IMG/VR virus record: IMGVR_UViG_3300023176_004727
Coordinates: 22,140-86,139 of that record
Direction: 5' to 3' (one strand)
DNA from: a virus
DNA length: 64,000 nucleotides
The notes beneath the pieces are model-generated. The model searched no databases and was not told the origin of the DNA. It saw nothing but the letters and a program-made list of their open reading frames with translations. The position numbers were made by a program, and so were the translations under genes. Of this stretch, positions 54,770 through 61,444 are shown in pieces. The first letter of the stretch is position 1, and each line of letters begins with the position of its first letter.

Positions 54770-55139
54770 TACAGAAACACAAGAAAGAATTAGAAGAAAA
54801 ACTATTTTTTTAGATATTGATGGAACTCTTGTCATTCATAAGAAAAATTTATGCAGAATGATAACTGAGCAACTAGAAGTTATTTATGGAGTGCATGAAA
54901 AATTTTTAGAATGGCGTGCTAAAGACTATTATATCGTACTTACTACCGCTAGACCTGAAGGTGTTAGAAGCTCGCTAGAGCGTCAGTTAAGCGAAGCCGG
55001 TATATTTTATGATCAGCTAGTCATGGGACTTCCTGTTGGTCCGAGAGTTCTTGTGAATGATAAAAAGCCTGACGGCACAATAACAGCATATGCTTATCCA
55101 ATAGAAAGAGACTTGGGAATATCTGGAGTAGAAGTTTAA
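54762..55139 (+). CDS. HAD-family phosphatase
   Basis: A 125-residue HAD core: FLDIDGTLV (residues 16-24) with both motif I aspartates, LTTARPEG near 62 (motif II), and VNDKKPDG near 105 (motif III/IV). No cap domain. Between a GHMP kinase and a nucleotidyltransferase, it probably removes the distal phosphate (GmhB-like) before nucleotide activation. It overlaps the kinase gene by 8 bases. Confidence 0.8.
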   Translation: MSNTETQERIRRKTIFLDIDGTLVIHKKNLCRMITEQLEVIYGVHEKFLEWRAKDYYIVLTTARPEGVRSSLERQLSEAGIFYDQLVMGLPVGPRVLVNDKKPDGTITAYAYPIERDLGISGVEV

Positions 55140-55591
55140 TGTACAGAATTGGTATAGTTTCTGGATATTTTAATCCGCTACATCGTGGTCATTTAGAATA
55201 TATTAATGCCGCCAAAAAACAGTGTGATTTTTTAAATTGTATTGTAAATAATGATCTTCAAGTGCAGATAAAAGGCTCTAATAAATTTATGGACGAGAAT
55301 CATAGATATGATATTATGAAAAATATAAAATCTATTGATGCAGTATATGTGTCGATTGACAAGGATCGCTCCGTTTCGAATACTATTGCTAAAATAGTAG
55401 AAGAAACAATTTTTGAATACAACAAGAATTATAAGTTTATGTTCTTTAATAGCGGAGATAGACCGCCAGACAATTACAATATCCAAGAAAAAACCGTCTG
55501 CGACAAATTAGATGTGCAGACGGTATTTATTCCATTGAAGAAAGTTCATTCTTCATCCAGTTTTTTAGCTACTCTCGGTCATGTTTCATGA
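55139..55591 (+). CDS. Nucleotidyltransferase, cytidylyltransferase-like
   Basis: A 150-residue protein. GYFNPLHRGHLEYINAAK near residues 9-26 carries the HxGH active-site motif, and ENHRYDIMKNIKSID near 54 is the following signature helix, as in TagD and the HldE C-terminal domain. The ISSTR-like segment appears as HSSSSF. It would transfer a nucleotide to the sugar-1-phosphate. Its last 23 bases overlap a convergent gene, and its end contains a terminator hairpin. Confidence 0.8.
   Translation: MYRIGIVSGYFNPLHRGHLEYINAAKKQCDFLNCIVNNDLQVQIKGSNKFMDENHRYDIMKNIKSIDAVYVSIDKDRSVSNTIAKIVEETIFEYNKNYKFMFFNSGDRPPDNYNIQEKTVCDKLDVQTVFIPLKKVHSSSSFLATLGHVS
55487..55524. terminator. Bidirectional terminator inside a coding end
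   Basis: ACCGTCTGC (55493-55501) and GCAGACGGT (55516-55524) form a perfect 9-bp stem. On the minus strand the stem is followed by six T residues, ending the DUF1501/PAP2 operon; on the plus strand it is followed by ATTTATT. It lies within the last codons of the nucleotidyltransferase gene. Confidence 0.8.
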
Positions 55592-55889
55592 TATGATCAA
55601 TAATCCTGCTAATAATCCAGTTGATAATAGCCTTAGCGATCCACCACCAGATAACTGAAGGAATAAATCCGGCGGGACGATTAGTGAAATTTGCCTTAGT
55701 CTTAATATAACGATTGAACCTAAAGTAGAGTTCATTGTACGTCATAGTCTGGCAGTGATAAGATGTTAATCTGCCATAACATTCTCTTGCTGCCATAAAG
55801 GCGTCTTCAAAAATTACTTGCTTAACGTCATCATTTGATGTTGCATCTGATTTTGATGCTACAATATAATCTATGTCTTCTGCTCTCAT
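55569..55889 (-). CDS. Small hydrophobic-tailed protein
   Basis: About 106 residues. ATG 55889 behind AAGGA overlaps the PAP2 stop as ATGA. The C-terminal 40 residues are hydrophobic with Trp and Ile runs (FIPSVIWWWIAKAIINWII), suggesting membrane association; the first part has a CYGRLTSYHCQTMTYNELY segment. Role unknown. It is the last gene of the minus-strand operon. Confidence 0.6.
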   Translation of the reverse strand: MRAEDIDYIVASKSDATSNDDVKQVIFEDAFMAARECYGRLTSYHCQTMTYNELYFRFNRYIKTKANFTNRPAGFIPSVIWWWIAKAIINWIISRIIDHIMKHDRE

Positions 55890-56479
55890 GTGAGTTCCTT
55901 TTTTAGAGTGGGCCAAAGTTTATCTACTAATTTTTCACCTGCCGTGTTATCACTTGGATAATGAACTCCCATTAGCATCCTCGCCCTGCCAACATCTTTT
56001 AATGCAGATTTAAATTCAGCAGAATGTGACGGATACTTCATTGATAGAATCTTTTCCGCCAATGCTGCAAAGGCTACATGTCCTGATGGATAAGCCATAT
56101 ACTTATGTGTTTTTGATGGTACATACTTGATTGATTTATCAAGAGCATATGGTCTTGGCCTTTTAAAATGACGTTTTAGCTTTAAAAGAATAGGCTGTAA
56201 TACCTTATATGCCTTATCAAATTCAGCTTTTGGATATTCCAGTCCGTGCTTCTTAACAACATCTCGTAGAGTTGCCGCAGGATCATCATCAATCCTTTTA
56301 ACTAACTCTAATTCTTCTGGAGATCTATTGTTCGCCATCTTCTTAACTTGACTTAGCTCACGTTTAGTTTGTTCGCTCGTATCAGACGGAGGACTAGGTA
56401 GTAATTTAGTCCAGTAATCAGTAACTTTTTGTGCAGCCCTCGCTTCTAGCAGTGCTAGATGTAACCGTTCGTATAGCAT
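55886..56479 (-). CDS. PAP2-family acid phosphatase
   Basis: A 197-residue protein with the three PAP2 motifs: KLKRHFKRPRPY (about 100-111), YPSGHVAFA (about 128-136), and GRARMLMGVHYPSDN (about 165-179). No membrane segments or signal peptide were seen, so it resembles soluble class A acid phosphatases. It may cleave phosphomonoesters or lipid phosphates. AGGAG precedes its start, 9 bases after the DUF1501 gene. Confidence 0.85.
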   Translation of the reverse strand: MLYERLHLALLEARAAQKVTDYWTKLLPSPPSDTSEQTKRELSQVKKMANNRSPEELELVKRIDDDPAATLRDVVKKHGLEYPKAEFDKAYKVLQPILLKLKRHFKRPRPYALDKSIKYVPSKTHKYMAYPSGHVAFAALAEKILSMKYPSHSAEFKSALKDVGRARMLMGVHYPSDNTAGEKLVDKLWPTLKKELT

Positions 56480-56488
56480 TAAAAACTC

Positions 56489-57760
56489 CTAAGCAATAAT
56501 GTCTTTAATAACTTCAGCAAAGTCAACAATCTCAATTGGTCTATCACCCGGAGCCATTAATTCCTTGTCTGGATTAATTCCCATTTGATGATAGATAGTG
56601 CCTGCCCAATGAGGAATTTCTACAGGATTTTGATCTGGTTCAGATCCTGTAGCATCAGATGTTCCATAAGTAATTCCACCCTTGATTCCGCCACCAGCTA
56701 ATACAGAGCTAAATACTCGCGGCCAATGGTCTCTTCCTGATGTATTGTTAATCTTAGGTGTTCTACCAAATTCAGAAACAACACAAACTAAAGTAGAGTC
56801 AAGCAATCCTCTTTCTGATAGATCAGAAATTAGGGCAGCAAAACCCTGATCGAACGCTGGCATTTGACTATTAATTCCATTGGCGATATTATCGTGCATA
56901 TCCCATCCGCCATAAGTCATCGTGACAAATCTTGCTCCAGCTTCTACGAGTCTGCGTGATAGCAACATGCGTGCTCCAGCAGTGTTCTTACCATATCTCT
57001 CTCTGACTTCAGGAGATTCTTTTTCTAATTTAAAGGCTTCCTGTGCTTCTGTGCTAGAGATAAGATCATAGGCTTTATCATAAAATGTATTCATAGCCTT
57101 GACATTATCTGCATCTTTAGCTTTTTCTATGAAACTTTTATTTACAAGATCTAACGTGCTACGTCGTCTTGCAAATCTTGCCTGACCAATTTCGCTTGCC
57201 AAGTCTCTAACCTTAAAGTCATCTCTTGCTGGATCAGAGCCTAAGCTAAATGGTCCATAAGAACTGCTAAGATATCCAGTTCCAGCAAATTCATTAGGCA
57301 GATTAGGAATGCAGATATAAGCCGGAAGGTTATTTCTAGAACCAAACTCATGAGTCACCACAGCCCCTATAGACGGATAGTTTAGTGCTGGGCTTGGTCT
57401 ATAACCAGTAAAGACATTATGCGTTCCTCGCTCGTGTGCGGCCTCTCCATGAGTCATACTACGTATGATTGTTAGCTTATCGGCAACGCCAGCGGTCTTA
57501 ACTAACTTCTCATTAAGAAAAGTTCCAGCAACATTAGTTTGAATACTTGCCATTTGGCCTCTATATTCAACAGGTGCTAGTGGCTTAGGGTCAAAACTCT
57601 CCTGTGCAGCCATACCTCCGGGAAGGTAAATAAAGATTACGCTCTTAGCTGGACCTTCTACGCTTTCAAAGTTTTTAATATCCCCAAATAACTTTGGAGC
57701 CATAAAACTAAGTAATCCAGCCTTAAATAAACTACGTCTTCCAATATGAGCATTAAACAT
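56489..57760 (-). CDS. DUF1501 protein with Tat signal
   Basis: A 423-residue protein. GRRSLFKAG (residues 7-15) followed by a hydrophobic stretch is a twin-arginine signal, so export in folded form is expected. YLPGGMAAQESFDPKP near 45, MTYGGWDMHDN near 280, VVSEFGRTPKIN near 320 and GRDHWP near 335 match DUF1501, a family of the alkaline phosphatase-like clan best known from planctomycetes. The usual DTFD is ESFD here. Paired with another copy at 57769-59022. Confidence 0.9.
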   Translation of the reverse strand: MFNAHIGRRSLFKAGLLSFMAPKLFGDIKNFESVEGPAKSVIFIYLPGGMAAQESFDPKPLAPVEYRGQMASIQTNVAGTFLNEKLVKTAGVADKLTIIRSMTHGEAAHERGTHNVFTGYRPSPALNYPSIGAVVTHEFGSRNNLPAYICIPNLPNEFAGTGYLSSSYGPFSLGSDPARDDFKVRDLASEIGQARFARRRSTLDLVNKSFIEKAKDADNVKAMNTFYDKAYDLISSTEAQEAFKLEKESPEVRERYGKNTAGARMLLSRRLVEAGARFVTMTYGGWDMHDNIANGINSQMPAFDQGFAALISDLSERGLLDSTLVCVVSEFGRTPKINNTSGRDHWPRVFSSVLAGGGIKGGITYGTSDATGSEPDQNPVEIPHWAGTIYHQMGINPDKELMAPGDRPIEIVDFAEVIKDIIA

Positions 57761-57768
57761 AAAATCTC

Positions 57769-59022
57769 CTACGATAAAATGATTTTAGCTTCGCCATCAA
57801 GTAAATATCTTGGACGACCAGCCATATCAAATCGCTGCTGCCTTCCATCAATTAACATGTGGTCAAAAATTGTAGCCTGTAAATCTAACGGTCCAAACTT
57901 ATCACTCTTAGGTACATATGATCTATCGGCTTCGCCAATAGTTCTTCCTGATTGGTATTTGCCTCCAGCCATCATTAACGGAGTAATAGAAGGCCAATGG
58001 TCACGACCTGCTGTTGCATTGATCTTAGTTCTTCCAAATTCTCCAGTAACAACAACTAATACCTCTTCATTAATTCCACGATCCCACAAATCTTGTAAAA
58101 GACCAGAGATTGCTTTATCAATTGGAGGTACTCTCTTTTTAATGCCATCTGAGATATTGTTATGCATATCCCATCCGCCATAGTGTATTGTAACAAACTT
58201 GGTTCCATTTTCAACTAATCTTCTGGCTAAAATCATTTGTTCGCCAATATCATTAGCTTTTTCTGAACCATAGATTTTCCTAGTGTCATCAGATTCTTGC
58301 TTGAGATCAAATGCATCTTTTGCAGATCCTAATATAACATTATAGGCTTGATCTTTATAAAATCCAACAGATTTTGCTGATCTACTATTGATTTTTTGAC
58401 CAAGACTGTCAATGCTATTTAGAAGTTCTCGTCTATTATTAAATCTCTCCATCTCAATTCTTGGAGAGAGATTATCCTTTGCTGATGGATCAAAAGGCTT
58501 ATAAGCTCCACCAAGCCATGCTGGATCTTCACCATCAATTTTGCCTTGTTTCACATAACATGGCATACCATTGGCGGGATGATTAGCTCCGTAAATAGCA
58601 GAAACTAATGATCCAAATGAAGGCATTTTAGATATAGCGGTTTGTGTTCTTTCTTTATTATAATGTCCAGTCATCATAAAGTGAGTAGCCTGTAGATGAG
58701 CAGAGTCTCCATGACTAAATGAATTGACGACATTCAACTTACTTGTATGTTTAGCAAGTTCTGTCCAGTTGGCACCAAGATTAATGTTAGTTGATGCACA
58801 ATAATTAGATCCATCAACAGGTCGCCATTCGGCAGGAACTGTATCTGTTGGTGCATGGAATGTTTCAAATTGTGCTGGGCCTCCACCAAGCCATATCCAG
58901 ATCACTGACTTACTATTTGTATCCTGATGAAAGGCTGCGTCTGTAAATCCAGCTATTGACATTGCTGTACTTATAGATCCAATCTTTAAGAAAGATCTTC
59001 TGCCAAAATCAAATGTTATCAT
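57769..59022 (-). CDS. DUF1501 protein with Tat signal, paralogue
   Basis: A 417-residue protein. GRRSFLKIG (residues 7-15) is a clean Tat motif. WLGGGPAQFETFHAP near 45, HYGGWDMHNN near 282, TGEFGRTKINATAGRDHWP (near 320, given in part) place it in DUF1501. The tandem pair differs in sequence throughout, so the duplication is old. In planctomycetes DUF1501 genes usually lie beside DUF1549/1553 cytochrome-like genes, which are absent here. It overlaps the small membrane gene before it by 14 bases. Confidence 0.9.
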   Translation of the reverse strand: MITFDFGRRSFLKIGSISTAMSIAGFTDAAFHQDTNSKSVIWIWLGGGPAQFETFHAPTDTVPAEWRPVDGSNYCASTNINLGANWTELAKHTSKLNVVNSFSHGDSAHLQATHFMMTGHYNKERTQTAISKMPSFGSLVSAIYGANHPANGMPCYVKQGKIDGEDPAWLGGAYKPFDPSAKDNLSPRIEMERFNNRRELLNSIDSLGQKINSRSAKSVGFYKDQAYNVILGSAKDAFDLKQESDDTRKIYGSEKANDIGEQMILARRLVENGTKFVTIHYGGWDMHNNISDGIKKRVPPIDKAISGLLQDLWDRGINEEVLVVVTGEFGRTKINATAGRDHWPSITPLMMAGGKYQSGRTIGEADRSYVPKSDKFGPLDLQATIFDHMLIDGRQQRFDMAGRPRYLLDGEAKIILS

Positions 59023-59209
59023 TGTTTTTCTCCAGAATTAAGGCGAGGTTTGAGTTTGGTGGGAATGGTGAGGATTGTTGCAGTGGGACAGCAACTGGAA
59101 CAGGAACCTGCTTAATAATTACAGGTACATGTCTATGATTTTCCCAGACAATATAGCTAATTAAACAAATGCATCCAGACAATAGAAATCCCAGTGTAAA
59201 ATTTTTCAT
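59009..59209 (-). CDS. Small membrane-anchored protein
   Basis: A 66-residue protein with one N-terminal membrane segment (residues 5-21) and a Pro/Val/Gln-rich outer part (VPVPVAVPLQQ). GGGAGA precedes the ATG. It overlaps the DUF1501 gene, and may anchor or assist that protein at the membrane; this is inference. Confidence 0.6.
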   Translation of the reverse strand: MKNFTLGFLLSGCICLISYIVWENHRHVPVIIKQVPVPVAVPLQQSSPFPPNSNLALILEKNNDNI

Positions 59210-59268
59210 GGCAAGTCTCCCTCAACTTTTCTGTATAGGCAAAACACAAGATCAAAGCCTGTCTTATA

Positions 59269-59279
59269 GTATACGCCAT
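59269..59279 (-). promoter_or_regulatory. Recurrent promoter-like motif ATGGCGTATAC
   Basis: Exact copy of the 37277 motif, in the 75-base gap between the HNH gene and the membrane/DUF1501 operon, 60 bases upstream of the 59209 start; TATAAG follows. Confidence 0.45.
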
Positions 59280-59284
59280 GAAAT

Positions 59285-59779
59285 TCATTGTATGTACTTG
59301 GACCATTCATGCGGGACGGATTCGCATAAGATCATTTTGCTAAATGGTTTTGGCTTGACTAGCAAAGTCATGCGTGCCTGCTCTAAGGTTTTATCGCCCT
59401 TAGATGTATTGCATTTTCTACAGCATGATACTTGATTTTCCCAAGTGTTTGCCGCTGCCTTATTTGGGAACTTGCTAACAGGAATAATATGATCTATCGT
59501 AAATGTTTCTGGAGATAAATTCACTCCACAATAGCCGCACTTATTGTTGTCTCTAAGTCTAATAGATCTTTTGGTAGGAACTGTTTTTTTATTAATGACA
59601 ATGTACTTAGAATATATCATCACCGCCGGAATTGGCATTGAGCCATTAATCGTTGTAATACTGTTAATATAATAAGAAAGAGCCGTAACATTGGAATTAT
59701 TAAGATCCAACATTACGGCCCTTCTGCCTGATACAACAGACAATGGCCGAGCATTGGCATTTAAAATTAGAGTTTTCAT
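59285..59779 (-). CDS. HNH endonuclease
   Basis: A 164-residue protein. The HNH zinc site is CGYCG near 85, IDHIIPVSK near 97 and CCRKCNTSKGD near 122, typical of the RRXRR/HNH group found in bacteria and phages. The N-terminal 70 residues resemble those of related HNH proteins (ARPLSVVSGRRAV). It may be a free-standing homing or genome-processing enzyme. Confidence 0.88.
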   Translation of the reverse strand: MKTLILNANARPLSVVSGRRAVMLDLNNSNVTALSYYINSITTINGSMPIPAVMIYSKYIVINKKTVPTKRSIRLRDNNKCGYCGVNLSPETFTIDHIIPVSKFPNKAAANTWENQVSCCRKCNTSKGDKTLEQARMTLLVKPKPFSKMILCESVPHEWSKYIQ

Positions 59780-59961
59780 CTAAAAGTTCCCACGTTATTC
59801 CTTTGCATAAGCTCTGATATCTTCTCTAGATCCGCAGGACTTAGACCAGTCCTATAAAGCGGGTCGCATCCATATTGAATAAATCTTTCATTATTAATCC
59901 ATCCAACAACTCTATTCTCATGATCAAGAACTTTTGTCTTATCTTTGCTGATCCTGAACAT
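59776..59961 (-). CDS. Hypothetical protein, about 61 aa
   Basis: Start at ATG 59961 behind GGAG six bases away; an ATG at 59973 is an alternative. A small charged protein with GWINNERFIQYGCDP. It overlaps the HNH gene by 4 bases and the deaminase gene by 23. No family recognised. Confidence 0.55.
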   Translation of the reverse strand: MFRISKDKTKVLDHENRVVGWINNERFIQYGCDPLYRTGLSPADLEKISELMQRNNVGTFR

Positions 59962-60463
59962 CTTTATCTCCATCCATATCCCTAACGAATAAAACATACT
60001 TTTTAGGTATGTAGACTATAGATATTTTATCCTTGATTAGCCTTAAAATCTGCGAATAATTTTCAGAATAGATATCCATTTTAGGATTTGATGCATCTGT
60101 GAATTTGATTTCACTTATTCCGCATTGATATATCATTTGCAGACAGTCAAGACATGGTATTGCTGTTATATATGCTGTAGCTCCTAGAGTACTTCTACCA
60201 AGTCTTGAACAATTGTAAATAGCATTAGCCTCTGCGTGAATCATGAAAGGATATTTTTGAGGTCTAACCCTTGGTAGTATAGTATCATCAATATCCCTGA
60301 TGAATCCATTATATCCTGTAGATAATGAAGTTTTATCTTTTACAAGGACGCATCCACATTTAGTTTGACTATCATGACTGTTAAAACTCCAAAGAATTGC
60401 TTCTCTGAAGAAAATTTTATCCCACTTAGTTGCTTCCTTTTGGATTTTAATATATTCTTCCAT
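59939..60463 (-). CDS. dCMP/cytidine deaminase family protein
   Basis: About 174 residues; ATG 60463 lies behind GGAG and downstream of the tmRNA terminator. CGCVLVKD near 37, HAEANAI near 83 and PCLDCLQMIYQCG near 110 give the zinc ligands (H, C, C) and catalytic Glu of the dCMP deaminase family. It would turn dCMP into dUMP for dTMP synthesis, matching the dNMP kinase and ribonucleotide reductase genes elsewhere in the window. Confidence 0.88.
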   Translation of the reverse strand: MEEYIKIQKEATKWDKIFFREAILWSFNSHDSQTKCGCVLVKDKTSLSTGYNGFIRDIDDTILPRVRPQKYPFMIHAEANAIYNCSRLGRSTLGATAYITAIPCLDCLQMIYQCGISEIKFTDASNPKMDIYSENYSQILRLIKDKISIVYIPKKYVLFVRDMDGDKDVQDQQR

Positions 60464-60484
60464 AGCTATAATCTCCAGTGAAAG

Positions 60485-60518
60485 GAAAAAATGCCCGTTT
60501 GGATAGCAAGGGCGGGCA
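60485..60518 (-). terminator. Terminator of tRNA-tmRNA transcript
   Basis: TGCCCG (60513-60518) pairs with CGGGCA (60492-60497), followed on the minus strand by a T run (60485-60491). It closes the RNA operon just before the deaminase gene. Confidence 0.8.
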
Positions 60519-60654
60519 ACCCCCCGTGACTGCCTAAGCAGCCAACGCAAAACTAGGTTTTGCAGTTATTGTCTGTCGATTTTTTAGCTGGCCCTTCGAC
60601 AAACCAGCACATGCAGTCATCACCTACGCAACCAGTCGATACCATTACGCCCCC
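60485..60654 (-). ncRNA. ssrA: Permuted tmRNA, coding (5') piece with tag frame
   Basis: Starts with GGGGGCG (60654-60648), which pairs with CGCCTCC of the acceptor piece, including the G3-U70 alanine identity pair. The D-region reads TAATGGTATCGACTGG. CTGCATGT (60609-60616) pairs with ACATGTAG of the other piece (P2). A pseudoknot follows: GCTGG (60604-60608) with CCAGC (60587-60591), and TGTCGA (60596-60601) with TCGACA (60574-60579). Ten bases later comes the tag frame GCA...TAG (60563-60534), encoding AKPSFALAA. Confidence 0.92.
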
Positions 60655-60774
60655 GTCAGAAACACACTATCTTACCGTCATAAGTAGTCCGTCAACTAGA
60701 TGCTTTGAGTACGTGGTTACATCTAGGAGGATTTGAACCTCACATAGACCGTATTCAACATCCTAGTGTGCTTC
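60655..60774 (-). other. Intervening segment of permuted pre-tmRNA
   Basis: This joins the CCA end of the acceptor piece to the 5' end of the coding piece and would be removed in processing. GAAGCACACTA (60764-60774) pairs with TAGTGTGTTTC (60659-60669), an 11-bp stem with one G-U stacked next to the acceptor stem. Inside lie a 7-bp hairpin (CTAGATG/CATCTAG, 60696-60702 and 60720-60726) and a T-arm-like hairpin GAGG-TTCAAAT-CCTC (60727-60741). Confidence 0.8.
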
Positions 60775-60856
60775 TGGTGGAGGCGGCGAGAATCGAACTC
60801 GCGTCCTGTGTTGTTTCACTAACAACGTCTACATGTTTATTCCGGCGAACCGGAAG
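60775..60856 (-). ncRNA. ssrA: Permuted tmRNA, acceptor (3') piece
   Basis: Transcribed before the coding piece. It begins with a TTCCGG-TTCG-CCGGAA hairpin directly after tRNA-Asn, then ACATGTAG (60829-60836, P2 partner), a GTTGTT/AACAAC hairpin, the T-arm GCGAG-TTCGATT-CTCGC, and CGCCTCC plus encoded ACCA ending at 60775. In a normal tmRNA this would be the 3' end; here it lies upstream of the 5' domain, so the gene is circularly permuted. Confidence 0.92.
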
Positions 60857-60928
60857 CTCCGAAAATAGGACTCGAACCTATAACCCATCGGTTAACAGCC
60901 GATTGCTCTACCATTGAGCTATTTCGGA
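60857..60928 (-). tRNA. tRNA-Asn (GTT)
   Basis: Acceptor TCCGAAA/TTTCGGA with discriminator G, D-arm GCTCAATGGTAGAGC, anticodon stem ATCGG/CCGAT with loop CTGTTAA, T-arm ATAGG-TTCGAGT-CCTAT. CCA is not encoded. It abuts the tmRNA acceptor piece, so both are likely cut from one precursor. Confidence 0.93.
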
Positions 60929-60929
60929 T

Positions 60930-61010
60930 TACCGGAGACAGGACTTGAACCTGCACGCCTTGCGGCACTAGATCCTAAATCTAGCGTGTCTGCCATTTCA
61001 CCACTCCGGC
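60930..61010 (-). tRNA. tRNA-Leu (TAG)
   Basis: Acceptor GCCGGAG/CTCCGGT (G-U first pair), anticodon stem CTAGA/TCTAG with loop TTTAGGA, a long variable arm TGCCGCAAGGCGTG typical of class II tRNA-Leu, and T-loop TTCAAGT. CCA is not encoded. Confidence 0.92.
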
Positions 61011-61016
61011 ATTACA

Positions 61017-61088
61017 TTACCTCGCAGGGACTTGAACCCCAACTAGCAGAACCAAAATCTGCTGTGCTACCGATTACACCACAAGGTA
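61017..61088 (-). tRNA. tRNA-Gln (TTG)
   Basis: Acceptor TACCTTG/CGAGGTA, anticodon stem GCAGA/TCTGC with loop TTTTGGT (anticodon TTG), T-loop TTCAAGT. First RNA gene of the cluster; CCA is not encoded. Confidence 0.9.
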
Positions 61089-61092
61089 TTAA

Positions 61093-61431
61093 TTAATCCT
61101 CCGTATCTCTTTTTCCTCTAACAATTTCTTTTCCCTTATCTGTTAGATGAAAATAAAACTCACCGTCTTCACCAATAGTATAATCAATAATCTCTTTCTT
61201 CATTAGTTCTTGAAGATCATCTGATATATCTTGTTCTTCTTCTGGTTCTTGTAAAATATTCATCTGATATTCAAGTATCTCATAGAAAACGATATCTTCA
61301 TCTTCATCATTTGTCAATTCTTCTCTATGCTGTTCTGCCAGTTCCTCATTATCAAAAACGCCAAGAAGGGCCACAGATCCATCCTTCTTAGCATCGGGCA
61401 TCATATATTCAACTAAAACATAGACAACCAT
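61093..61431 (-). CDS. Hypothetical acidic protein, 112 aa
   Basis: An acidic protein with a C-terminal strand-turn-strand (GEDGEFYFHLTDKGKEIV) that recalls a winged-helix wing, and an N-terminal VYVLVEYMMPDA segment. It lies just upstream of the tRNA cluster, with 13 bases between it and the preceding membrane gene. No family recognised. Confidence 0.55.
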   Translation of the reverse strand: MVVYVLVEYMMPDAKKDGSVALLGVFDNEELAEQHREELTNDEDEDIVFYEILEYQMNILQEPEEEQDISDDLQELMKKEIIDYTIGEDGEFYFHLTDKGKEIVRGKRDTED

Positions 61432-61444
61432 AGTAATTTACCCC

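Noticed and set aside
60720-60766. A fourth tRNA in the tmRNA intervening segment
   Set aside because: A T-arm-like hairpin exists, but no 7-bp acceptor stem, D-arm or anticodon arm can be formed around it.
60485-60856. Ordinary one-piece tmRNA
   Set aside because: The 3' domain lies upstream of the 5' domain on the transcribed strand, so the order cannot be canonical.
60705-61096. Plus-strand reading frames of 60-70 codons
   Set aside because: They are antisense to the tRNA and tmRNA genes; the typical tRNA-antisense peptide patterns show they are artefacts.
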